Below are positions 11,701 to 20,990 of a stretch of 64,000 bases of DNA, one piece after another. Position 1 is the first letter of the stretch, and every line of letters begins with the position of its first letter. The translations under genes and the position numbers were made by a program. The notes beneath the pieces were generated by a model. The model was not told the origin of the DNA and searched no databases. It worked only from the letters and a program-made list of their open reading frames with translations. Source of the stretch: Alitta virens (Eukaryota > Annelida > Polychaeta > Phyllodocida > Nereididae); the NCBI GenBank assembly GCA_932294295.1, contig OW028574.1:54186797-54250796 (forward strand), in the 5' to 3' direction.

Positions 11701-13052
11701 TGCAAATCCGCGACAGTTTTACAGGAGGGAGGGTTGAACCCACAACTCTATATTATGAGATACAGGATGGCGAGAGGATACGTTATTATGACGTGACTAG
11801 TTTATATCCTTATATCACGATGTGTGGCGTTTATCCTACGTGTCACGCTACAGTGCTTAAGGACCCAGCTACTTTTGATTACACACTACAATCCTATTAT
11901 GGTCTAGCTCAGGTACGAATCCTACCACCGCGAGGTTTATACATACCTGTTCTACCCGTTCGATGTAAAGGTAAACTGAAGTTTCCTTTATGCGGTAAAT
12001 GCTCATCACGTGAAACACAAGCTGTATGTACATGCAATGATGTTGAAAGAGCTCTTTTTGGTACATGGACAACACCAGAGTTAAAAGAGGCTATTAAACA
12101 GGGTTACATACTAGTGAAGATATATGAAGTATATCATTTTCCTACCACTACACAGGATGACGTTTTTGGTAGTATTTTCACAGACTATGTTAAAATGTTT
12201 CTTAAACAGAAGCAACAGGCTTCAGGTTATCCTCAATGGGTGATTACCGATACCGATAAAGATCATTACATTGCGTATTACAATAAGGAACAAGGTATCA
12301 TGCTTGATAAAGATTCCATTGCACACAATCCGTCTTTAAGGACAATCTGTAAATTGTTTCTCAACAGTGTGTGGGGGAAATTTGTTCATCGACAAAACTT
12401 ACCTAAATCTATTTACATGAAGTCTATTACAGAATACAGGCAAATGAAGAATGATCCAACAAAGTGTATAATGAATTTTCATTTAATCTCTGAGGATTAT
12501 GTCGTGGTAGATGTTACAAATACTGAGACCTTTGAAGAGGAATCAACGTTTACCAATGAGATTATTGGTATATTTACCACATCATTGGCTCGTCTACATT
12601 TATTGCAAGTATTAAAGAAAACAGGGCGCAACACTTTATATTATGACACAGACTCGGTCATATTTGTTGAACGCAATGGTGAAGCAGTTGTTGCGACAGG
12701 CGACTTGTTAGGAGACTTAACGGATGAATTACAATCAGGTACTTACATAAAAACGTTTTTATCAACAGGACCTAAGAGCTACTCCTACAAGTTAAACACT
12801 GATGTTATTGTACGGAAAATCAAAGGAATTACGTTTAACTACACCAATGACACAATTATAGATTTTGAATGTATGAAACAGATAGTATTTGGTCAGATGA
12901 CATCACTTAGGCTTCCACCGAGCAATCAAATATCCCATGTTAAACACAGAGGTATAGTGTACAATAGATCTGTTAGTAAAGTATTCAGAAAAGTTTTTGA
13001 CAAACGAGTTATAGGTAGAGACACATACAACACCTTACCTTACGGTTACTGA
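8726..13052 (+). pseudogene. PolB: Protein-primed family B DNA polymerase, two exons, one premature stop
   Basis: This is the replicative polymerase of the element. Exon 1 is 8726-9066; a 154-bp GT-AG intron spans 9067-9220; exon 2 is 9221-13052 and restores frame. The total is about 1,390 codons. The N-terminal part is helical. Next comes a region with a Cys (NEYLCAARAI) and a His (EHYHSI) that could be an OTU-like cysteine-protease fold (tentative), then several CxxC zinc knuckles. The exonuclease motifs follow: YYDFET near 10179, AHNAKAFDAHF near 10590 and YTRSDV near 10980. Polymerase motifs are DVTSLYP near 11790, NSVWGKF near 12363 and DTDS near 12645. An in-frame TGA at 9948-9950 falls inside the zinc-knuckle region and would truncate the protein before all catalytic motifs. 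A CGA-to-TGA change is a likely origin. A poly(A) signal AATAAA lies at 13090. Confidence 0.93.
9067..9220 (+). other. Spliceosomal intron in the polymerase gene
   Basis: Donor GTAAGA at 9067 and acceptor TTATTTACAG ending at 9220 join the two frames in phase. The residues across the join include a QSN motif typical of this part of animal Polinton polymerases. The intron is 154 bp, AT-rich, and contains two near copies of a short TAATATTAAC motif. Confidence 0.8.
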
Positions 13053-14359
13053 TATTTACGTACACAACTAGCAGTTAAAATTAACACCTAATAAATATTA
13101 GCTATGATGTACTGCAATGTTCTATATTATGATCTTTTAAGACCAGTTGTTGAAATGTTCTATATGTTAACCTTAGACACGTGACCGCTACTAAAGGTAT
13201 TATATTGCATGGATCGTGTTGGTACATACACATATGCAGCATTGGCTGATGGGTCATACCTTCAAACGGTTTCTACCAATTTAACGTTTATGAGTTGTCT
13301 GAATGCTATCGTTATACGTTATCTAATTCACACAACATCACATCTATATTAATGTAAACACTGGCAAATGGATGGTTGTAATGTCTCATCACATATATTG
13401 TTACACAACATACATTGTTGTCTGTCTGCCTGTCCATTATTACTAAGCACTACCGGTATATTCATATAGCTATATGCTCCTATATGTTAGCACGTATTAC
13501 TTGATGAATAATTGCACTGGTTAATATTAGTACATTACACTCGCTGCTGGCCTCATTAAGTGTATTTGTTACACACGCGCATATAACAAGTTTTTGACGA
13601 TAATATATCTATGTAGTCTGACGATACGTATAACAATGCACTCGCCCATTGTCTCATTACATGTATCGTTACACATAGTATATAATAAAGTATATTTGAT
13701 CATAATGTATATGTAGTCTGTCTATTATTGTTATATACCAGCATTGTTGGTATATACACTAACCCTCTCTTATATTCCAATGGATTCAGCGCTATACGCA
13801 CACAATTATAATACAGTGTAGCCCCTCAATTACTAGTCTAATATGTGACCGGTAAAATATTATTAACAATAATCCTACATGATATACCATGATAGACAGC
13901 TAGACTATTGTTTCACACACACAATAGTCTATTGTAGTACTGTTTAAACAGGGGCGGGGGCCTAGCTCAGAGGTAGCGCTCTGGGCTTCCAACTGCTGGG
14001 TCCCGGGTTCGATTCCCGGTCGAGCCTAAGTTGGATGGCTGTTTCATCCTTCGTCTCATTGCCATGGTCCCTGCCTGTCCTAATTAACCCAACTGGTGCA
14101 GAAACACAGGACGTAAAGCCCTAATCCCACCCACCCACCACCCACTGTTTAAACAGTTTAACATCTCAGTGTTTATAACAGCCCCATATTACCTAAGTGG
14201 TTGACACCACCCTGCTAATTACCTAATATGTTTGACACCCAGTTAAAGAATCTTAAGGGGGTGCTAATTACATAATAAAATCGCAGAGGGTAATTACATA
14301 ATGAACCCTTACAATTTGGAAGTTCTATTCACTCTGTTCTGAACAGCCCGAGGAGAAAC
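13053..14359. other. Non-coding interval between polymerase and membrane-protein genes
   Basis: There is no convincing reading frame. The interval holds the polymerase poly(A) signal (13090-13095), degenerate AT-rich repeats with recurring TGTTACACA and CTGTCTG motifs, and a SINE insertion at 13952-14143. Just before the next gene (about 14260-14300) there are two near copies of GGTAATTACATAATGA-type sequence. Confidence 0.6.
13939..14156 (+). mobile_element. tRNA-derived SINE inserted in the Polinton
   Basis: The SINE body (13952-14143) is flanked by an exact 13-bp target duplication ACTGTTTAAACAG (13939-13951 and 14144-14156). Its head resembles a tRNA: A-box-like TAGCTCAGAGG, an anticodon-loop-like CTTCCAA, and a perfect B box GGTTCGATTCC. 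A non-tRNA body follows, ending in a CCCACCCACC-type tail. A second copy is at 61769-61955. The tRNA stems are imperfect, so this is not a functional tRNA gene. Confidence 0.9.
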
Positions 14360-16061
14360 ATGGAAAACTTGCTCAGATCACCTTTCTACCTTCTCACAGT
14401 AATAACGTTAATATTGGGTGCCAACGGATATCGCTACATATGCGCGAACCGCTTATGTTTGTGCAAAGTTGTGGATGATGGTCGCCGTATTAGAGCAGAT
14501 TGTACTACAACGCCATCGCTGGATCATGTGCCAACAGAGGAATTCTCGTCTATGGAATACAGCCTGCTGTCTTTCATAGACATGACGGGGACCCGTTATT
14601 GCAATTTACACACACCGCCTACCCACGACGTATCGGCACATGTTGTCTGCACGCGCACAGTTATCAAGGAGATGCAGAACCCTGGACTTGGAACCCACAA
14701 CCTCGGTCACCGTAATAGAGCGGTTAGCAATTCTAACACATTAGAGATCGTTATACCTACAGTCGCCGTGGTTTTGTTAATAGCTATATTAACTTGTGTC
14801 GGTGTTTGGATTTACAAGGTATGTCATTGTTGTATATATATATATATATATATAGTTCGGTACTTATATACATTCTTAACAACGTTATATAGTAGTAGTA
14901 GCAGTAGTATGATATTTATTACGATTATCCGTTATTAACATTATATACAGTCTATGATGCGTGTTTATTCTATTGCTAAAGAACATGATAATATACAACT
15001 TCATTGTTACAGCTGTAAGTATATGGCCACGCTTTCATGATTGTGCATTATATACATATCTGCCAACCTATACGATTTGGTTATTCTACCGTTAAAGTTT
15101 CTAGTACTATGCATTCATTGTTGCTGTAATAACAGTACTGTTTATCTATCCTACAGAGAGACCCCGCAGCTGGTACAGCAGTGCTGACAGGCGTCGTTAG
15201 CATGGCACGTCACACTCTCACAGGAGCGCGCAACAGGCTGCGTCAGGATAGCGCAACATCAGACAGCAGCAGGTATACATTTATAATATTATTCATACCA
15301 TTTGTGAGCCTGTTGCATGTATACAGCATACCCGTTGTATATCATACCACAGATGAGCTACATTCATACCATATATTACGATCTATACGGATAATAACAA
15401 ATATGCGCCATAGATGAGCTACACTCATACCATATATTGCGATCTATATACGGATAATAGCAGGTATGTAATGTACTATTAAGACCACTGTATGCTATGG
15501 ACGAGTTTACTGTATGTATTCCATCTACATGTGTGCAGTAAGTCAGTTGTATATTCACACCACAGAGGAGCTACATTCATGCTATATTACTATCTATACG
15601 GATAATAGCAGATATATATATGTATATATAGTGTAATATTGACGATGTTACTGTATGTATCTAGCTACATGTATATAGCGACAGATAAACGACAACGAAC
15701 TACTGCGCGTATTCTATACAGCATTACTTTCAGTACAGATAACAGCAGCTAAACAATGTATGCGTTGTCGCTCTATTTATACGATGTTCACTCTTGTTGT
15801 AGTTCATGCGACGACTCGGCCCATGTTGATAGTGCAGTTACCGAACTACTATGTACCCCCGATGTTCATCAACGTGCCCCCACCACTCATGATGCCGTTG
15901 CTTGCAGTTCGAACACCACACCTCTTACAAGTCAAACGACTACTGGATCCGCCACTGATGTTAAGGTCAGGCTGACCTATGCTGACACCAAGAATGACGG
16001 ATCACTCCAGTCGTACAGATCTAAGTTGCGAAGTTATGCTGACCAGGGTACACCTGTGTAG
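14360..16061 (+). CDS. Three-exon type I membrane protein with LRRNT-like cap
   Basis: Exons 14360-14818, 15157-15272 and 15803-16061 have GT-AG boundaries and join in frame to 277 codons plus stop. Residues 1-23 look like a signal peptide, ending in ANG. The short ectodomain (about 24-128) has cysteines at 28, 33, 35, 48, 81 and 97. The C-x4-C-x-C-x12-C spacing followed by LDHVP recalls the LRRNT cap of leucine-rich-repeat receptors, but no repeats follow. Residues 129-152 form a strong transmembrane helix, followed by a basic then Ser/Thr-rich cytoplasmic tail of about 125 residues. No N-glycosylation sequon was noticed. Function is unknown; a virion-surface or host-interaction protein is one guess. 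Exon 1 is the firmest part; exon 3 is supported by frame closure only. Confidence 0.6.
15352..15610. repeat. Three degenerate repeats inside an intron of the membrane-protein gene
   Basis: Units of about 48-50 bp start near 15352, 15413 and 15565. They share GAGCTACATTCATACCATAT and GATCTATACGGATAATAGCA with small changes. They lie wholly in the proposed second intron (15273-15802). Confidence 0.75.
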
Positions 16062-17159
16062 GTATACAATAACCTCAAAGTATCTACTGTACATGATAGC
16101 TTGTAATCAGCCTGATTATTATGAGATACTATTGTACGACATGAGGCAATGTTATACTGTAACAGTAGCAGTAGTAGTTCGCCTATAGCATAGTATTATA
16201 TGTACATGTGATAATATTAACTGTTATAGTAAGGTTATCTCTCTGACCGATATGTATATATAAATAATGACTTGTAATCAACTTGATTATGATGAGATAC
16301 TATATATTAACATCCTCAGACTGATAATGTTGTATTGTAACAGTAGTAGTTTCACCTATAGTATTATATGTTAGCGTCTCTGATACACATGTAATGTCCT
16401 CTTCAGCAGGTATGTTTGTCATTGTACACTTTTAGAGCTTAATTAGTAACGTTATATTACAACTGTTGCAGCAGTAACAGCCAGAAACTGTCTTGTTAAT
16501 TTGCATCTGTAGTAATGATAGCTGGTAAATATATGTGCGCACAGCTGTGCTTGAGGAACTGTTATTAAACATATATTATTTCGTGACTGCAGTAATGATT
16601 ACCTGGTAACTTCATATATGCATACATTACAACTGTAGTACAGTTAAGCCTATTAATATGTAACATTGTTACACATCGTGCTTAAAGAACAGTATTATTA
16701 ATGTATATATTGTGACCGTGGTACGCTATATTATTAATTGTTAACCTTAATATGCAACTGTTACACCGTGGTGCTCTGTTAAACGGTTATATCATGAATG
16801 TATGAGATGAACAAACAACTGGTATTATTAATGTATATATTGTAACCTTGGTACGCTATATTATTAGCTATATTATTAATTGTTAACCTTAATATGCAGC
16901 TGTTGCACAGTGGTGCTCTGTTAAATGGTTATATCATGAATGTATGAGATGAACAAACAACTGTGTGTGTGCGTAATCTTTATTATGCAGTCTCAATTGT
17001 TAATGTAACATGTAGTAGTTGAAGATGTATTAAACATAATAATGAACAGTCATGTGTTAACGTAAATTCTTGCATATATAATAATAATAGTTTACTTAAT
17101 GGTTAACATTATGAATGAGGGGGTAGCCGTTTGTAGTTATCTGTCATTACAGTTTATAA
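16062..17159. repeat. Repeat-rich non-coding centre of the Polinton
   Basis: No gene was found. Two degenerate copies of a roughly 105-bp unit lie at about 16100-16205 and 16268-16372, sharing CTTGTAATCA..GATTAT and GTAACAGTAG. A clearer tandem pair with a 130-bp period starts at 16692 and 16822 and ends near 16962; the second copy carries a short internal insertion. Convergent transcription units end on either side, so this may serve as a terminator or spacer. Confidence 0.7.
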
Positions 17160-17899
17160 CTAAATGTAGCAAAAGTAAGGTGTTAGAAGAGCCATTTCTG
17201 GTACAGCATGTTCAATACGTTCTAACAACGTATTAATAGTCTGTAAATCCTCAGACGTTAAGAACACCTGTTCTTCCTTCGTAGTACTATTAGTTGTCCT
17301 GCATACTGCCGTTGTACATCGTTCTTTAACCAAGTAGTAAAAACACCCCAGATGTATAGTTGCATCAGTTTCGTCAAACGCTAAAGCTGGTATATAGTAC
17401 ATCATGTTCACAAACTGTTGCAAGGGTAATGATACTGTCAACTCCTCCTTAAGGACATCATCCTGAACAAATGATAATAAGGTTATAACCAAGCTAAGAA
17501 TACATATCAATAGCGATATAACTGAATATATAAATCTTTACTTACCTTATTATCTGTCAGCTGAATGACTACATCACCATTTATGCACATAACACCGAGT
17601 GTTAATGCAGTATTAATAGCAAGACTTGTGCGGCTACCACCTACAAGCTCTGGAATTGTGTTAGCAACATCCTCGTACTCCCTTTGCAAATACTTTAGAA
17701 ATAATGCTGTCCCCTTGTAACTCTTCCCAGTATACAGCGTTGTTAAAAGAAGCTTCGTTTTATCGAATCGTGTTGTTTTAGATCTGATAAGAAGCAGATC
17801 AGAATCTTTAAGCAAACCTTCGCAACGTAGTATTATACATATCTCATTTGTATTAACCATACTGATCAATACATCTGCGTAATCCCTTAATATCTCCAT
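17160..17899 (-). CDS. Two-exon protein with CARD-like N-terminal domain
   Basis: Exon 1 is 17899-17546 (118 codons) and exon 2 is 17462-17160 (100 codons plus stop). They join in phase 0 at a GTAAGT donor and a TTGTTCAG acceptor, giving 218 residues. Residues 1-90 have the amphipathic six-helix rhythm of a death-fold CARD: LRDYADVLISMV, then ILRCEGLLKDSDLLLI, then KLLLTTLYTGKSYKGTALFL and KYLQREYEDV. The C-terminal half is not recognised. CARDs assemble apoptosis and inflammatory signalling complexes in animals, so a host-modulating role is conceivable. A TATA-like run at 17956-17967 lies about 60 bases upstream of the ATG. The fold call is by eye and not certain. Confidence 0.55.
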
Positions 17900-18380
17900 A
17901 GTGAGCTATGCAGTAGTACTAAAGATGATATCTAATCACTCATGGTTAAACTCCTCTATATATATACCTGGGGGAGTACTACATTAAAAGTCGATCGTTA
18001 TATGCACACCTTGAGGGCAGTACTAACTATGCTCATTAAAGTAGATCATGACATGCATACCTTAGGAGTAGTACTCCTATGGTAGTAATAATCGCTAGTG
18101 TTATAACAATGTACTTATACTGGTAAAATGGAATGATATAACGCACAGAATGTATTGATGGAGATATATTTATTATAGTAACATAGACATAACATGGTTC
18201 TTAAGATAATAGTATAATATATACATATATGATAACTCATCCGTACAGTATTAACAGCAGAACACTGCTATTATAATAGTTACAATATATAGTAGAGCAT
18301 AAAACGTGTGTAATTGCAGTAATATAAGTGATATGTAGCTATATTCTACCATGTACATATTGATACTAATATATAGTAGC
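17900..18380. other. Non-coding interval between CARD-like and PC4-like genes
   Basis: No convincing frame. It contains the TATA-like stretch at 17956-17967 (minus strand) ahead of the CARD-like gene, two partial repeats around GGGAGTACTAC and AGGAGTAGTACT, and a minus-strand AATAAA (18169-18174), about 0.2 kb past the PC4-like stop codon. Confidence 0.5.
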
Positions 18381-19261
18381 TTAAGGTGATCCATCGATTA
18401 TCACGGTTGTAGAAGTTGAGGCACGAGGTTCTCGCAGATGTGAGCTATTGCTAGAATGAGTGTGCAGGGGTCTAGGTGGTAAGGGTTTAGGTGTACAGTG
18501 GTGACATGCTTGGAGGTTCTCTAACGTTGCGTGCGTGGTGTAACAAGCTGCTAAGTCAGCCAAGCCCTTCCATTTGGCTTCCAATTGGGGGAGAAACAAC
18601 AGAAGCTTGGTAAACTCATATTTTGTCAGCTTAATCCCCCTCTGGGTCGGGTGCTCAGACGTGGTGGACATATTACGGAAGAAACTGTGTCGTATGTCCA
18701 CGGTATTCGATGCTTTCTTCGCCCTGCAGTGGAGGTTTTTCCCAACGTGCACTTTAAAAATAGTCTGGGAGTACTCGTCCTCATCATCTGTAGACAGCTG
18801 TCGACCGTCAACGCCCCGTTCTATATCATCATCATCATCAACCATAACATCGGCTGCAGGGGTTTCATCAACATCATCATCATCGGAGGGTGTCCTGCTG
18901 TTTGGCGGGGTCTGTAAGATAATGAGAGATATTAACATCATACATATTAATATGTTCAGTGTTGTATTATGTATATAGTGTTAACATTACTTACGACTCC
19001 TATGAACGCAGCAAGATCATTCATTGTGGCCATTAGATCTCGCGTTTGCTGTTTATCTAGCATAGCTCCTTTCTTTGTGGGGATAAGACAATAATCCTGG
19101 TCATCGATGGTGTAAATATGCATGTGTAGAGAGACCTTCCCTCTGTATCTCTGGAGGGTCAAAAACTTCCTGGAGCTGATCTCTCTGAACCAGAGGAACT
19201 GTCCTTTCACCTGGGTGCCACCCATGTTGAAATATTTTTGTGCTGATGCGTTAGTTGCCAT
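18381..19261 (-). CDS. Protein with two PC4-like (ssDNA-binding) domains, two exons
   Basis: Exon 1 is 19261-18995 (89 codons) and exon 2 is 18911-18381 (176 codons plus stop). They join in phase 0 with a GTAAGT donor and a CTTACAG acceptor. Residues about 22-82 (FREISSRKFLTLQRYRGKV, IPTKKGAMLDKQQ) and 140-203 (VHVGKNLHCRAKK, VDIRHSFFRN, PTQRGIKLTKYEF) each follow the PC4/Sub1 pattern: beta strands, an IR..F turn, then a K-G-x-x-L helix. Between them is an acidic Asp-run linker (about residues 98-136). PC4 proteins bind single-stranded DNA and modulate transcription. The ATG at 19261 was chosen because a TATA box (TATAAAAG, about 19345-19352) lies upstream of it; an upstream in-frame ATG at 19390 would precede that TATA. 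A C-terminal Pro/His/Ser-rich tail follows. Confidence 0.65.
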
Positions 19262-19343
19262 CGTATTGAACTGATAATACTTTGTAGAAGTCTTGGGTAC
19301 AACAAGTGTGTGTGTGTGTGAACTGTTTGTATGTGTCAGGTCT

Positions 19344-19352
19344 TTTATACTC
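19344..19352 (-). promoter_or_regulatory. Candidate TATA box for the PC4-like gene
   Basis: On the minus strand the sequence reads GTATAAAAG. It is about 85 bases before the chosen ATG at 19261 and decides against the longer start at 19390. Motif evidence only. Confidence 0.55.
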
Positions 19353-19549
19353 CGTTCAACTGTCGGTATTAACTGATATGTATGGCGCACACGTATACTA
19401 AGTGTAATATAATCACACAGTCATATATATATATATAGTACTACTGATTATGTCCTTAGCATACTAAGTACACATCATCATATGTTATAGTAATACTGAT
19501 TATGTCCTCAAATAACCATCCATTGTTTGTCAGCACTAATGCAGTACTA

Positions 19550-19966
19550 TCACTTAGTAATACTGATCCAGTTTGCTTTAAGCCTGGCCTTTCTGGTATG
19601 TGGTGATTTAGATTGTGTAGTCTTAAGTTTTTTGTTGCGTCCAGATTTCTGTTTTTTATCGAGTCTTTGCATGAATATATCAATATCTTTATGTTTAATA
19701 CCAGGTGGATGGAGGACATCTTTAAGAACAATGTCATCTCTTGTTCTGGGTGTATGTACAGTTGTTGTATCATGATGCTGTGGTTTTACGTGTTCAGTAG
19801 GTTTAATACCTGTAACGTTATCTGCAGACTGTGTTAATTTATCCTCCTTACTATTGTTATCGGTTGGCTGTGTTAATTTATCATCTTTACCATTTTTGAG
19901 CTGTTCCAACATTCTGTTGTACTTGTCTCTAGGTATAACAACGTTCTCCTCAGCCATGTCCAACAA
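19550..19966 (-). CDS. Small lysine-rich Polinton protein of unknown function
   Basis: The 138-residue frame begins near the packaging cassette. The N-terminus (ENVVIPRDKYNRMLEQL) resembles the start of a small protein that recurs next to the core-like gene in animal Polintons. The middle holds a duplicated segment (DDKLTQ and EDKLTQ, with DN after each), and the C-terminus is strongly basic (RLDKKQKSGRNKKLKTTQSK). It overlaps the end of the upstream core-like gene by 17 bases, so it belongs to the compact minus-strand cassette. The start could also be the second Met, four codons in. A nucleic-acid-associated or virion role is inferred from charge and position only. Confidence 0.68.
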   Translation of the reverse strand: MLDMAEENVVIPRDKYNRMLEQLKNGKDDKLTQPTDNNSKEDKLTQSADNVTGIKPTEHVKPQHHDTTTVHTPRTRDDIVLKDVLHPPGIKHKDIDIFMQRLDKKQKSGRNKKLKTTQSKSPHTRKARLKANWISITK

Positions 19967-20276
19967 CTTTTACCAGTTTAGAAAGCACACTTTTTATCAA
20001 TAGAGATACAATGTCGGCTTTACTGTATATTAAATAACGCTTAGTTCTAAGTGTTGTGTCGTTGCTAGATAATTCTCTAATGAGGCGTTTGTACACTTTG
20101 AGGGGACTTTTATACTTGCGTGGAAGCGTTACAACGCCTGTAAGTATATTCCTAGCTATTTCTGATACAACTAGAACCTGATTCTTGTTTACATGTGACA
20201 GGAGAGTTTTAACTTGGTCCTTGTTAAGGGATGCTACAGCCTTTAAGAACGTTATGTTCTCTTTAATGAGTTTCAT
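19950..20276 (-). CDS. Small basic core-like protein of Polintons
   Basis: This 108-residue frame has the layout of a short basic protein often encoded beside the ATPase in animal Polintons and adintoviruses. An N-terminal helical half (FLKAVASLNKDQVKTLLSHV) is followed by EIARNILTGVVTLPRKYKSP, a basic middle (KVYKRLIREL, LRTKRYLIY) and a hydrophobic end (IVSLLIKSVLSKLVKVV). It may be a DNA-condensing or membrane-interacting virion protein, comparable in size to small adenoviral core peptides, but that comparison is by analogy. Its ATG overlaps the ATPase stop by four bases (ATGA), which supports the start. Confidence 0.7.
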   Translation of the reverse strand: MKLIKENITFLKAVASLNKDQVKTLLSHVNKNQVLVVSEIARNILTGVVTLPRKYKSPLKVYKRLIRELSSNDTTLRTKRYLIYSKADIVSLLIKSVLSKLVKVVGHG

Positions 20277-20956
20277 GACTGCGGTAAAAACACAACTGTC
20301 TCCTCACCTGGAAAGATATTAGAACGTAATTTATATCTAACATCAACATTGGGGGATAAATCAATTATTAAATAACCGTAGTTACGTCTAGTTGCACGTT
20401 CGTAACTATCCATGAAATATTTTGTTTGACCAGGTAAAATCTGGCTTGCTAATGATGACACCTGTCTACCATTTCTATGGTTACGAAATAGACATATACA
20501 GTGCGAATTTCTACTTATTAATCTAGCAGCTTTACTTTCGTAAAACATATCCTGCAACGTTATGATGCATGAAACATGGCAGTGATGGCTGAGGACACAC
20601 ACTATCTCAGCTACATGTGCACCTTGACGATTATCGCTTAAATTACTCATTTGGTCGTCAAGAACAAGTAAACTTGGTGCTCTGGTTTCCTCCCACAGAC
20701 CTGTTAAATACTCTTTTGATGGTATGTCTTTCCTAAACTCTATTATATCATCTAAGGTACTTTCCAAGTGATCAAACTTATCCTGCCATACAGAGTATAC
20801 GTATATAATCTTGTTAACTAGAGGTGTGAACATAGTCTTGTAATTCAGGAGTAATCGTTTGACAAATTCTGTTTTGCCGGCCTGTGTTGAGCCTTGCACA
20901 GATATATTCTGAGGGAGCTTAAAAGGTATTAAACACGTATTCTCTGGATCCACCAT
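20273..20956 (-). CDS. DNA-packaging ATPase (FtsK/HerA, A32-like)
   Basis: This 227-residue protein has a Walker A motif GSTQAGKTEF (residues about 22-31) and a Walker B motif LLVLDDQ (about 96-102). An arginine-rich region and a short C-terminal strand follow. This is the size and layout of the packaging ATPase of Polintons and of viruses with double-jelly-roll capsids. It would pump DNA into the capsid using ATP. It sits between the major capsid gene and the core-like gene, its usual neighbours. No break is seen. Confidence 0.9.
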   Translation of the reverse strand: MVDPENTCLIPFKLPQNISVQGSTQAGKTEFVKRLLLNYKTMFTPLVNKIIYVYSVWQDKFDHLESTLDDIIEFRKDIPSKEYLTGLWEETRAPSLLVLDDQMSNLSDNRQGAHVAEIVCVLSHHCHVSCIITLQDMFYESKAARLISRNSHCICLFRNHRNGRQVSSLASQILPGQTKYFMDSYERATRRNYGYLIIDLSPNVDVRYKLRSNIFPGEETVVFLPQS

Positions 20957-20990
20957 GATGTTTCCCCTGTAACAACTTCACATCAACTAA

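Noticed and set aside
13957..14029. tRNA-Gly-like gene
   Set aside because: A and B boxes are present, but the acceptor and D stems do not pair well and it is the head of a longer repeat with target duplications and a second copy; it is a SINE.
18574..18978. Plus-strand frames opposite the PC4-like gene
   Set aside because: They are antisense shadows of the minus-strand gene, rich in Ser runs that mirror the Asp codons.
18956..19390. Longer start for the PC4-like gene at 19390
   Set aside because: It would begin upstream of the TATA box at 19344-19352, and the extra N-terminal residues do not look conserved.
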